A stretch of 64,000 bases of DNA from Marasmius tenuissimus (taxonomy: Eukaryota > Basidiomycota > Agaricomycetes > Agaricales > Marasmiaceae). The DNA is taken from positions 2,418,001 to 2,482,000 of the forward strand of contig JAQOTA010000053.1 of assembly GCA_029532415.1 (NCBI GenBank), given 5' to 3'. Made by a program: the position numbers and the translations under genes. The notes beneath the pieces are model-generated. The model ran no database searches. It saw nothing but the letters and a program-made list of their open reading frames with translations, and was not told where the DNA came from. How positions within the stretch are numbered: position 1 is the first letter of the stretch; each line of letters starts with the position of its first letter. Below, one piece after another: positions 9,839 to 20,743 of the stretch.

Positions 9839-12479
9839 ATGCCTCCTCAGATTGTTCAATTCTCACCTCTGCCCTCTTTGATTAGCCCGTCGTTCTGGCA
9901 TAAGCTCACAGAACTCAAGTTGGACGTTCTGAAGCTCAGCGATGCGGAGGTCGAAATCACTGGAACCTATGGCGTGGGCAGACTATTCAAGGATAGAGAA
10001 GCGACTACTGAGAAGTGGGTTGGGGTAGGCGCCAGCCTGACTGTCGATGAAGAAAGCTTTGGCAAGGGACACGCAAGGTATCTGATATCCACCGAATGTA
10101 GAAACCCTCGAAATGGATCTCATTTACATTTCCCCAGCTTGCCATTTGGAAGCTCAATCGCGAAAGGTGTAGTCAAGAACTACAACACGATTGAAGAGTT
10201 CAAAGCAGCAGAGAAGGCAAAACTACTGAACGAAGCAGCAGACAAGGCAACTTCGTCCCCCATACTCGTTTGTCATCTGGACTTCCTGACATCCACCATC
10301 ATCCTAGGTATGGTCGTCAATACAAACGACAAAATCGACCTCGCTCTTGAATTCATTCCTCTTGATCACCTACGCCGACCTCAAGAAATACAAATACTTT
10401 TACTGGTTTGGGTTCCCAGCATTCATCACCAAGCCTTCCTGGTACATTGATAATGAAATAGGCTGGATAAATGCCAGCTCTAACGACGCGTTTACCACGG
10501 AACAGCTACAGTCCATCCTGCGGCAACTATACACGTCAGCGGCTGCACAACCTCTACCATATTTCTTGGTCAGGTCCTCTGCGGACAAGGCGGTCAATGT
10601 CGTCCCCGCAGAGGAGTTTGACCCAGCGAAGGACGCGTCCGATACCACAACCATCGCATTCGTCGATCCATCAGCGGAATCCCAGAATCCAGGTTGGCCT
10701 CTCAGGAACTTGCTCGCTTATCTGAATGCACTATACCCTTCTGCGCCAAAGAGGTTTAGAGTGTTGTGTTGGAGAGATTCTGAGGCGCCTCGTGACGACG
10801 CGTGGAAGAGCCGTTTCGGTGTCGTTGCTCTCGGGGACGGGACGAGTGAAGTTGAGGTTAAATCCTCGAAGCCCGACGTCACAGGGTGGGAGAAGAACGT
10901 CAACGGAAAGTTGGGACCCCGTGTAGCAGACCTAGCACCCATGATGGATCCCGCCCGGTAAGCTACGCTCTTTTAATAGTTATCTACAAGATGCGATCTC
11001 GATTGGTGCTTATCTCTTCTCTGATAGACTCGCGAACCAAGCCGTCGATCTCAATCTCAAATTGATGAGATGGCGTATCATACCTGCCCTCGACCTTGAT
11101 AAGATAGCGGCCACTAAATGTCTTTTGCTCGGAGCTGGTACCCTCGGTTGCTATGTGGCACGGTGTCTCATGGTAAGTGTACACTCTGTGTCTTGAATCT
11201 CGTACCGTCTCTCATCATCGCGTATCAGGGCTGGGGCGTTCGGAAAATAACTCTGGTCGACTCGGCGAAGGTATCGTTCTCGAACCCTGTACGACAGCCG
11301 CTGTTCCAGTTCTCCGACTGTCTGAACGGCGGTAGGCCGAAAGCGGAGTGTGCTGCAGAACGCCTGAGGGAGGTTTGGCCTGGTCTGGTTCGTGTTATTT
11401 ACCCGCCGGCAAGTTTGGCTACTCATTCAATCTTAGGATGCTACCGGCGTATCACTCTCCATTCCGATGCCCGGTCACCCGATTCCTCAGTCCCCTCCAT
11501 CTATACTGGAGCAGACGAAGAAGGACGTTGAGAAGCTTGAACAACTGATTGAAGAGCATGATGCTGTTTACCTCCTTATGGACTCCCGAGAGAGTCGATG
11601 GCTTCCCACTGTGATCGCGAGGGCCAAGGGAAAGGTTTGTTTAATTGTCGTTCATCTCGATGGAGTACTGATAGCACGACCGTCTAGCTCGTTCTGAACG
11701 CAGCATTGGGATTCGATACTTTCCTCGTGATGCGACATGGTGCCCGACCAGAATCTGATACGGCCCAAGATCCCGAGGACCCCAAAGGACCGCGTAGGAA
11801 TTTGGGCTGCTATTACTGCAATGATATTGTTGCACCAGCTGATGTAGGTTTAAACACCCAAACCTCTCTCCCGAATGGCTTCACATGACGAATTTACAGT
11901 CACTCTCCGACCGTACTCTTGACCAGATGTGCACAGTCACTAGACCTGGCCTCGCTTCCATAGCTGCGTCGACTGCAGTTGAACTCATGATGAGTGTTCT
12001 GCAGCATCCAGAAGGGTGCGTATTACCACCCTGCCTTTCGTTAGCCTCCACTAACATCTCATACACTTCCACAGCGTACGGGCTCCAGCTCCGCCGGTTC
12101 AAGCTAACTCTGCGGATTATCCGACTGAGGGCGAAGGCACCAGCGTATTGGGCCTGATACCCCATCAGCTACGTGGATATCTGGCACAATTCAGGAATCT
12201 CCAGATTGTAGGAGCTGCTTACGATCGATGCACGGGTTGTAGCGAGACAGTAAGTTTCCGGTCGGTCAACAACACCCAGATCACCATTTGTCTCACAATG
12301 CGTATTACCAGGTCGTCAAAGCTTACGAGAAGGAAGGCTTCGATATGATGGTCAAGGCGTTCAATGAACCGAAGTATCTGGAGGAGTTGACGGGTCTAGA
12401 CAAGCTGTACGACGACAGTGAGAAAGCACTCGAGAATGTGGACTGGATTGAGGGCGAGGATGAAGAGGACGACTTTTGA
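9839..12479 (+). CDS. atg7: Autophagy E1-like enzyme ATG7
   Basis: Activates ATG8 and ATG12 with ATP and passes them to ATG3 and ATG10 in the cytosol. The N-terminal domain is clear: [15 protein letters not shown], then [20 protein letters not shown]. The E1 domain has the nucleotide-binding loop [16 protein letters not shown] and the catalytic Cys in [17 protein letters not shown]. The zinc-ligand region includes [10 protein letters not shown] and DRCTGC. The protein ends in an acidic tail, EGEDEEDDF, normal for ATG7. The ATG at 9839 gives a short leader before the first conserved helix. About seven introns are needed. One of them, 10247-10307, begins with GC instead of GT (AAG|GCAACT ... 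CCTAG) because only that junction restores [12 protein letters not shown] in frame with the conserved block. Length, about 690 residues, is normal. Confidence 0.93.
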
Positions 12480-13334
12480 ACGAACACCTTACGACTTGAA
12501 CATCATGCATTTTACGTATCATCTTATGGACACCATTTAATCATACAAACTTGATACTGCTGGATTGCACTTCGGAAGAAGGAACCCATATGCGCCCACA
12601 ACCGAAATCGAGCCGGGAATATTTGCCCGGGTCAAAACTTCGGCAGTCCTTGCACCTGCAATGTTGGGTTTGGTGCTACTTACTTGCTGGACAAGAGAAG
12701 TTCAACCGCTTCCCTCCCGAGTGACATTCATCTTGTACATCGCAAGAAACCGGGCGGCGGGATATAGCTATATACGGGCATATACGCTAGGTGGGGTGTG
12801 ATTATACTGCAGTATACTGGATGATAATCCAAATACCGCTATGTCCTTTCACCCGGTTTTTTGTGATGTACTGTACCGTGTGAACGTATCCAGGTTTCAT
12901 CGCCCGCTGTGCCCGACTAGTATTGATGGTGGCCTAGTTCCAATATGGGCCGTTCAGTTTGGCAGAGCCTCGTCAATACAGGCTCAACATAGTAGGTACC
13001 TGCATCACAATTGGTGTATCCCAATCGGCGGTACCGGGGCATATCCTAGGCAATAACCCTTACGCTGGCGTTTGGAAATCAATTACCCTCAAGGTGGTCC
13101 ATACCTAAGGTATCTATTGCAATTACTGGCACCTGCATAGCTTTGGTCGCTTGCAGCGTGGAATACCCGTGGATCCGGGGAAGCAGAGTCTGTATAAAAG
13201 AGTGCAGCCACAGGAAAGCGTTCGGTAGGTGAACTTTAGTCTTCTCCCTCCCCTCGATTACCTTCGTTTTCCAAAGGCCTGGTTGCCTTCGTTCTTCAGC
13301 TCTTCATTCACCCTTTATTCTTCGACGTCTCATC
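12480..13334. other. Intergenic, upstream of small secreted protein gene
   Basis: Short open frames exist but none has splice sites or a recognisable product. The right end is the promoter and leader of the secreted protein gene, with a TATA box at 13193-13200. Confidence 0.5.
13193..13200 (+). promoter_or_regulatory. TATA box of small secreted protein gene
   Basis: TATAAAAG lies 135 nt before the ATG at 13335, followed by a pyrimidine-rich leader (CTTCTCCCTCCCC) typical of well-expressed fungal genes. Confidence 0.55.
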
Positions 13335-14016
13335 ATGTTTGTCTATGGCTTGATCCTTTCTTCTCTGTTCGCTGTGAGCATGGCTGCCCCCTTCAAGCTC
13401 GATGCAAGACAGCTCGCGCCTTTGGGCGAAATACCTGGTACCGGTGAGTCAGGCTAAGCTTCTGCTAAAGATAGTCAATCCTCATCTTGTCCATGTCCAA
13501 GCCACCCTTGGTGACCTTACGAAAAACGACTGTAACATTCCAATCAAGGCTGGAGTACCGGCGTTCCTCGTCTCCCCAAAATCGAGCTTCGTCAAGGCCC
13601 CGTGAGTCCAACTAATCGACCGCTGTCAGAATATAAACTAAACGACTCGCGACATTGTAGACCTGGTACCAATGCGTATGTCAATAAGTCACGGTCTCAT
13701 AGTACGATAGCTCACGAAAAACCGCCTTAGAGCTGAGAACGGGCTTTGCGGTCGCTCAGACGGAAACATCTTCGCCCAGGATGGTAAGGAGGCTAGAGAC
13801 TGCTTTCTCGATGAGTTGGGTACTTAACCATTCCTCCGTGTCCCAGCCGCCGGAAATACCATCATCAGTCTCAACACCTCTCCTGAGGTATTCCCCGTTG
13901 GCCTCTGCAACGAGTGCGGGCCAAACGACATCATTATCAACCAAGCAGCCTTCGATTTATTGAAGGGAGACGTCAAGACTGGAGTCATCAAGAATGTGTT
14001 GCCGACGATTGCATGA
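13335..14016 (+). CDS. Small secreted protein, double-psi-beta-barrel-like C-terminus
   Basis: The ATG at 13335 starts MFVYGLILSSLFAVSMAAPF, a clean signal peptide ending near Ala17-Ala18, followed by LDARQL, which may be a propeptide. Three short introns join exons carrying TLGDLTKNDCNIPIKAGVPA, PPGTNAAENGLCGRSDGNIF and AAGNTIISLNTSPEVFPVGL. The last part reads CNECGPNDIIINQAAFDLLK and ends near GVIKNVLPTIA. The CGPNDI-x-AAFDLL pattern is that of the second half of RlpA/expansin/barwin-like double-psi beta-barrels, where Asp is the key polar residue. At about 135 residues it is only one domain. Expected to be exported; a wall or plant-surface role is inference. It could equally be an uncharacterised cysteine-containing effector-like protein. 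Confidence 0.7.
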
Positions 14017-15381
14017 GCTCAGTCCTGGAAGAGCGGAGAGAAGTAGTAGGGATATCGTCGCATGGCCGACAGGATTTATACACGAGGTTGTGGTGATCAC
14101 GCTATGTGTTTACTGTCCACCCGTTGCTAGGAATCGAAAGGATGAACGAGGAGGAAATCAGACTGAGTGAGTGCTCGGCAAGCGTGGCAAGGATGGGCTC
14201 TGTGATTCGGATTCCTACGACAGCTCGAAGGTGTGGATGACTCTAAACCGAGATACTTGTGGACTGGCTACTTTCTCGATACACGTTCATAACGTGGACT
14301 TTTCGTGTCCCGGCTGCCTCGTATTCGGGTTTCAAGCAAGTCTAACGCATTGTCCACTCTACATTCACTATCGCCTGGATTTCGCGTTCGCCTCTTTCGT
14401 CATCGCCCTAGATAGGGTAGCTACGGACGAGAAGTAAGGGGGAAGCTGACATGAAATACGTGCTGTCGAGGGATTAGTCGTAGGTGTAGGTGAGCGTATA
14501 CACCTCACGCGAGAGCCCCTGTAGATTTTTGGTCGAGTCCGGTAGGCTGATTTTGAGAAACTCCTTCGTTCATCGCGCTTTCTCTGTCGTTGCAACAAGC
14601 GGATCAGCGGAGTAAGAGAAGACATTTCCGAGGAGCTGCGAATATCTTCCGAAAGCGGTAGAGCGTAGCATATAGGCCAGGTTGTGGCTGGTTGACGTCG
14701 CTTTCGACACAGGAGCACTCGTACCGAAGATATCGAGCGATAAGCTTATCCTTGAGGCTTTCAAAAGCTCAAAGGCAGCCCTACTCCACGGGTGCCACGA
14801 TACTAATTAACCTCGCAGGAGAATTAATCAAGTCATTGAGTGACAGCCTGGTTACCTATCCTGCCTTGGCGATGACATGCCTGCGTACGCAGTCGATTCT
14901 GTGAATACACCATGCTGTTCAGGAGACTAGAAGAAATGCGTTTAGAATACGTACTTGTATGCGTGTCCGTTAATGAACCTAGAGAGGTATTCTTCCTGAT
15001 ATCTCGAGTGAAACGAGATAGTTAGTATCCTCAGAGGTTTCTTTTTAACAGAGTCGTAGTCCTGGATACAAGATGATATATCAAAAGAGGATTCCTGAGG
15101 AACAGGTGGCGGCATAAGAGGAAGAGGCAGACCAACCCTGACCAACCTTGTTGATTCCAAGGCACCTGTCACGGCAGGCAAATTCGGCTACGGTGAGGGC
15201 CAAACACCGCTCGAGGTTAGTGGCGCCCAAATTCGGACTGCCATCAAGACACCATTCAAAACAACAACTTTTTATCATGCAAGGGACGTTGACGGTATTT
15301 ATAAGGTTGACTTCCAAAAGTCCCGATTGGACATTCCCTTCTCCTTCTCCTCCTCATTTTTCTCTCCCTTGTTGATCTGCA
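14017..15381. other. Intergenic, no gene resolved
   Basis: 1.36 kb with several short open frames on both strands, none with a recognisable product or joinable exons. The right end carries the UGDH promoter: a TATTTATAAG sequence at about 15297-15306 and a C/T-rich stretch just before the ATG. Confidence 0.45.
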
Positions 15382-17249
15382 ATGGCTCCAGTAAAGGTTA
15401 CCACAATATGCTGCAGTGAGTCTTGTATCGTCTTCAATTCCTCTGAGAACTTTTTCTGATGAATCTTTCCAATCGCGTTCTTATCTCTAGTTGGTGCTGG
15501 TTATGTCGGTGAGCAGGCTACTATTCGTGTTGTTACCTTTGACGTGCGTTGCTGAAGAGGAGTGCTCGTCAAGGCGGTCCTACCTGTGCTGTGATAGCCC
15601 TCAAATGCCCTCACATCACTGTCAACATTGTTGATGTTAATCAAGCTCGTATCGACCAATGGAACTCGAAAGACTTCAAACTTCCCATCTATGAGCCAGG
15701 CTTGGAGGAAGTTGTCAGGGAATGTCGCGACAGGAACCTCTTTTTCTCGACGGAGGTCGATAGGTGTATACAAGAAGCCGACCTGATCTTCGTTAGTGTC
15801 AACACACCTACGAAGAAGTCCGGTGTTGGTGCTGGGTTCGCTGCTGACCTCAAGTGAGTGTTTATACAGGTCAATTTCCCTATCCTCATTGAATTTTTCT
15901 CGTGTTAAGCTACGTGGAACTCGCGACCCGTCGTATCGCCGCCGTTGCAACGTCGTCAAAAATAGTTGTTGAAAAGTCCACTGTGCCTTGCAGGACCGCG
16001 GAGTCTATGCGAACAATTCTCGAAGCCAATTCCAAACCAGACTGTCGATTTGACATTCTATCCAACCCAGAGTTCCTCGCAGAAGGAACTGCAATTAGCG
16101 ACTTGTACAAGCCCGACCGAGTCCTCATCGGGTCTCTGCAAACTCCTGAGGGTATCGACGCATGTCAAAGTTTGTCCGATGTTTATGCGCATTGGGTACC
16201 GTAAGTCTAAACTTCTCGCCTTCCCTTCAGTTCTCCATTCATTGCAACTCTATCTGTACTTGGCTCACGTTCGTTTGTTTTATACAGTACGGAGCGCATC
16301 TTGACTGTCGGGCTTTGGTCGTCGGAACTCTCCAAGCTCGCGGCGAACGCTATGCTTGCCCAGCGTATCTCCTCTGTCAACGCGCTATCAGCTATCTGCG
16401 AAGCTACTGGGGCAAATATTGACGAGGTTGCTCACGCTGTCGGGTACGATACGCGTGTTGGGCCAAAATTCCTGAAGGCGTCGGTGGGATTCGGAGGCAG
16501 TTGCTTCCAGAAGGACATCCTGAACTTGGTCTATCTCAGCGAGAGTTTGCATCTCCCCGAGGTAGCGGCGTACTGGAGGCAGGTCGTCGAGTTGAACGAG
16601 TACCAGAAGAGGAGATTCTCAAAGCGCGTCGTCGACACGTTGTTCAACACGATTACTGGCAAGGTTATTTTTATCCGTCAACTTCCTATTTTTGTTTTGC
16701 CTGATTCGTTATGCTTCCGCAGAAAATTGCCGTGCTTGGATTCGCCTTCAAGGCTGACACAGGGGACACTAGGGAGTCCGCAGCTATCACTCTAATTCGG
16801 GACTTCCAGAATGAACGGGCAAGGGTCAACATCTATGACCCCCAAGTGCCTCACGATCAGATTTGGACAGACCTATCGGAGGCTAGTCCCAATCTCCCCC
16901 TCGAAACGAGTGAGAGTCTTTTCTTTACTACATGATCGAACACCCGCTCACCATTGCTTTCGTAGTCCAAAAGCAGGTCACAATCTGTGGCTCCGTTCTC
17001 GACGCGTGCAACGATGCCGACGCTGTGGTTATTGCAACCGAGTGGAAGGAATTCAAGGAAATAGATTGGGAATCCGTATACCAAGGGATGAACAAGCCTG
17101 CTTTCGTATTTGATGGTCGACTGTTGGTGGATGTCGAGAAACTGACCAAGATTGGATTCAAGGTTAGTTGTCTTTGTGTTCAGTTGTGGGAACTGCGACT
17201 GATTACTACACAGGTCAATGTCATTGGGCGCGGCAGCGGGGCGGCCTAA
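15382..17249 (+). CDS. ugd1: UDP-glucose 6-dehydrogenase
   Basis: Oxidises UDP-glucose to UDP-glucuronate with two NAD+, the precursor of UDP-xylose and glucuronate-containing wall polysaccharides; cytosolic. Exon 1 (15382-15415) encodes [11 protein letters not shown]. Exon 2 is only 18 nt (15491-15508) and carries the NAD-binding glycine motif IGAGYVG; exon 3 starts at 15574 with [13 protein letters not shown]. Further diagnostic blocks are [25 protein letters not shown], and the catalytic cysteine in [20 protein letters not shown]. The C-terminal domain contains [20 protein letters not shown] and ends [11 protein letters not shown]. About eight short introns. Length, near 465 residues, matches the family. 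Confidence 0.95.
15491..15508 (+). other. ugd1: 18 nt microexon of the UGDH gene
   Basis: TCTCTAG precedes and GTGAGC follows. With the flanking exons it encodes the last part of the first beta strand and the glycine loop of the Rossmann fold. Omitting it keeps the reading frame but removes six residues including the glycine motif. Intron 1 is 75 nt and intron 2 is 65 nt. Confidence 0.85.
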
Positions 17250-17606
17250 CTTGCTTGGGGTTTGCTTCAGATCTTTTGAGGACAGAGTCAGTAGATATCT
17301 GGATGAATTGTTAATGAAATGGACTTGGATAGCATATGGACTTGTAGAAAAAACGTCAATTTTCTTGCGGGTTGCTCTATTACTCGGGTTGCAGTTATAC
17401 ACAGTAGTCAGCCTCGTGTTGTCATCATAGATCGCGTACATTATTTTCAAATTGTCTCACAGTTCGAATTCGTCTTATTTTTCTGCCATCCTCCTGGGGT
17501 ACCCGACCACGCTCTCTACCACGTACCACGACGACCCAGACGACGACGATAACACCTTGAACAGCGACAAAGTTATCGAGCTCAACGTGAACGACAGCGA
17601 CGAGTA
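17250..17606. other. Intergenic, LCB2 promoter and leader
   Basis: UGDH terminator region and LCB2 upstream region; no further gene is seen. Confidence 0.5.
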
Positions 17607-19807
17607 ATGCCCATTAGTTCTCCTCTGCCGTCCCCAATGGCCATTAGAAGCATGTCGCCGTCGTCGGGGTCTCAGTCTATTTTCAAGAAGCGTTCCACCT
17701 CGTCCCTATCTCCCACCATGGCCACTGCCACTTCCTACCTTTCCGCTGTCTCTGAAGCCGATGCTCGTGCGAGGACAGCGAGGTCGTCGACACCGACACC
17801 GACGGCGACGCCAGCGCTTTCCTTCGCATCCTCGACGTCGTCCGAGCACACTTCTGACCTCGAAGAGTTCGACGACAACGACGACAAGCTCATGGGTCCT
17901 CTCTCCGTGCCATTCCGCCCACCGACCTCTGAACAGGTCTTCTCCACCGTTCACACCGAGTTTGGGCACTGCGCAAGCGAGGAATACAGGCATACGAGTG
18001 CACACACCCCGGGTACTCCTATTCATGGCCATATCGACAAAGACCCCCCATACTATATCCTACTTTCAACATATATCAGCTATCTCATTCTAATCGTTCT
18101 GGGGCACATTCGAGATTTCCTGGGGAAGAGGTTCCATCCGAAGGCATATAGGCATTTGATGCCCCACGATGTACGTGTTTATCCGCAGTCTTCCCTTGTT
18201 TTGTGAACAGTATGAAATGAACCTGAACACAGGGATATGCACCTCTCAACTCCGACTTCGACTCGTTCTATACCCGCAGATTGAAGACTCGCATGGACGA
18301 ATGTTTCGCTCAACCCGTCACTGGTGTTGCCGGTCGTACCATTGTTCTTTTGGACCGTGTCTCCCTCGACTACAACCGAACTCAGGTCGCTACCGGTACC
18401 AAGACCCGTGCTTTGAACATTTCCTCCTACAACTACCTCGGATTCGCTCAAGCTCGTGGCGGATGCGCCGACGTTGTCGAAGAATCCATCAAAAGATACG
18501 GTATCAGCACTTGCGGCGCTCGTCTTGAAGGAGGCACGAGCGAGCTCCATACCGTTGGTGAAAAACTGGTTGCCCAATTCGTCGGAACCGAGGACTCACT
18601 CCTTTCATCCATGGGTTTCGCCACGAATTCGACCTTTATTCCTGCGATCGTTGGGAAGGGATGTCTGGTTATTTCGGATGAATTGAACCACAGTTCAATT
18701 CGGTTCGGTGTTCGATTCAGTGGCGCTCATGTTAGGATGTTCAAGCACAACGATATGAAGTCCCTAGAGTCGCTGCTTCGGGAGGTCATTAGTCAGGGAC
18801 AGCCTAGGACGCACCGACCATGGAGGAAAATTTTGCTGATTGTCGAGGGTCTATACAGCATGGAGGGGACTATGGTCAACTTGCCCGGCATCATGAAGCT
18901 GAAGGAAAAGTACAAGGTAAGTTGTCCACTCTGATTTTGCTTCATGCTCTCATCCATTCGCCAGTTCTACCTCTTCGTCGATGAGGCTCATTCGATCGGC
19001 GCTGTTGGACCCAATGGACGCGGTGTCGCAGACTATTACAACATCGACCCCAAATCTATCGATCTCCTCATGGGTACCTTTACCAAGTCATTTGGGGCAG
19101 CTGGCGGATACGTCGCCGGTAAAAAGGCTATCATCGACCGGATCCGCGTCAAGGGCTACTCAGGCCCCTATGCGGAGGCCATGTCGATTCCGGTCCTCAC
19201 ACAAGTCATCGCCAGCATGGCCAGCATCATGGGTGTCGCCGTGCCCACAACCTCGATGAACAACTCCAGCCTGGCCCTCCGCAACAACGGTTCGAATGGA
19301 CATCTCTCGGTCGACGATGAATACCACCATCCAGGCCCTGTTCCCGTAAAGACTCTGCCAGGATGGATGTCACTTCCCTCGGAGCTCGCGTCCGGAGAAG
19401 AAGGTCGCACACGTCTCCGCCGTCTAGCATTCAACTCATTCTACCTTCACCGTGGTCTCGACAAATTAGGCTTCATCACCTACGGTCACCCGTCTTCACC
19501 TATTGTTCCCCTCATTCTGTTCAACCCCGGAAAGATGATGATGTTCCACAGAATGATGAAGGACCGGGAGGTGCCGATCATCACGGTTGTCGTTGCGTAC
19601 CCAGCCACTCCTCTTGTCACTACCAGAGTGCGGTTCTGTGTCAGTGCAGCTCACACGAAGGAGGATATCGACTGCATCTTGAAGGCATGCGATGAGATTG
19701 GCGACGTTATGGACATCAAGCATGGTCTTCCGAAGTCGGAGAGGTGGCATATTGACGAGATTTGCGCCCGGGCGGTCGAATTGGTCAATCTGCCTGTCGA
19801 TGTGTAG
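17607..19807 (+). CDS. lcb2: Serine palmitoyltransferase subunit 2
   Basis: PLP-dependent catalytic subunit of serine palmitoyltransferase in the ER, which joins serine and palmitoyl-CoA to form 3-ketosphinganine, the first step of sphingolipid synthesis. Residues 1-130 are Ser/Thr-rich and disordered, then a membrane segment (ILLSTYISYLILIVLGHI). The fold-type I domain follows: ALNISSYNYLGFAQ, STCGARLEGGTSELH, ISDELNHSSIR, VDEAHSIGAVGPNGRG, and the PLP lysine in MGTFTKSFGAAGGYVAG. Two introns join exons at MPHD|GYAPLN and LKEKYK|FYLFVDE. The stop is at 19805-19807 after NLPVDV. An insert of about 40 residues between SMNNSSLALRNNG and LPGWMSLP appears longer than in yeast. Length, about 700 residues, is slightly above normal because of the N-terminal extension. 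Confidence 0.95.
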
Positions 19808-20327
19808 GAGTGTTGAGAGGGGACCTGGGTGGATTTTGGCACACGATCTTTTACTTTCAGGCGGAACAGTGGTTTATTATGGATGATCACTAATGACCGA
19901 GCTACTCTTGAGTAATCTTCATTGACTTTCGCTTCTCGCCTTCTTCCCTTTGGGCCTCCGCGTAGACTTCCACTTCTAAAACTTGTTTGTTTGCGGGGCC
20001 TGGTCAATCTCTTCACAAGCATAACCTCCTCACTATTGTACTTACATTACTTCCAACCACCGAGTATTTGCTTTCTTCCAATACCAATTCCTTGCATTCA
20101 TTACTTGTGCAAATATTTAATTTTTTTTAAACATTACTAGAGCGCGAGCCTCACTGTACACGTATATACAGTACATAGAATTAACCCGTCTGCGGGGAAA
20201 CGGATCACAATGAAGTGGACGGCCGACTGAATGTCTGCGTTCTAGCCACGAACCTTGGGTCGTAGAGCTCCCGCTCGTATTACAGCGCCGGTCCGATGTT
20301 GTGGCTTTGGTGAGTTTCTAAAGATAG
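19808..20327. other. Intergenic, LCB2 3' region
   Basis: AT-rich 3' flank with no gene. A run of T near 20120 (TTTTTTTTAAAC) may be part of the transcript end. Confidence 0.45.
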
Positions 20328-20330
20328 TAA

Positions 20331-20510
20331 GGGCCTGTTCGGTAAAAAGTTACCGGTAAAAGATATCGTGATAATCTTCCTTATATGGAAGGAGAACATT
20401 GATTTTGGCGTGTTTTGTGGCTCGCTGATGAGGAATTTTGCGACTTCTCCTTCCAAATAAGGGAATATATCACGATGTCTTTTACCGGTAACTTTTTACC
20501 GAACAGGCCC
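20331..20510. mobile_element. PIF/Harbinger-type MITE
   Basis: 180 bp element bounded by near-perfect inverted repeats that begin GGGCCTGTTCGGTAAAAAGT and end with the complement. The first 43 bases match with one mismatch, and weaker complementarity extends to about 70 bases (TGGAAGGAGAA on one side, TTCTCCTTCCA on the other). It is flanked by TAA at 20328-20330 and 20511-20513, a 3 bp target duplication of the TWA type used by PIF/Harbinger elements. It contains no coding sequence, so it depends on a transposase elsewhere. The whole unit can fold into a long hairpin. It sits between the LCB2 and GH71 3' ends. Confidence 0.85.
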
Positions 20511-20513
20511 TAA

Positions 20514-20743
20514 AAGATAGTCCAGTGCTTCAAGAATCAATGTCGGGCGACCCTCATGTGTCGGACCAGGATCCCTACATACCTCATATCGACACCGTGT
20601 GTATGGTATTTGTGTATGGGGTATGGCAGTGAAGAAAAGAGTGGATTGTCATTATGACGACGACAGCTTGGTACATACATGAGCAGACTCTCAGACTCTC
20701 AGATACGTAAATGACTGCTACAGTTTACGCTCGGCGGCAGTGT
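20514..20743. other. 3' flank of the GH71 gene
   Basis: No gene; contains the short direct repeat GACTCTCA GACTCTCA near 20687-20701. Confidence 0.4.

Noticed and set aside
16857..17450. Long minus-strand open frame (197 codons)
   Set aside because: It is antisense to the UGDH 3' exons, has no recognisable product and is explained by codon composition.
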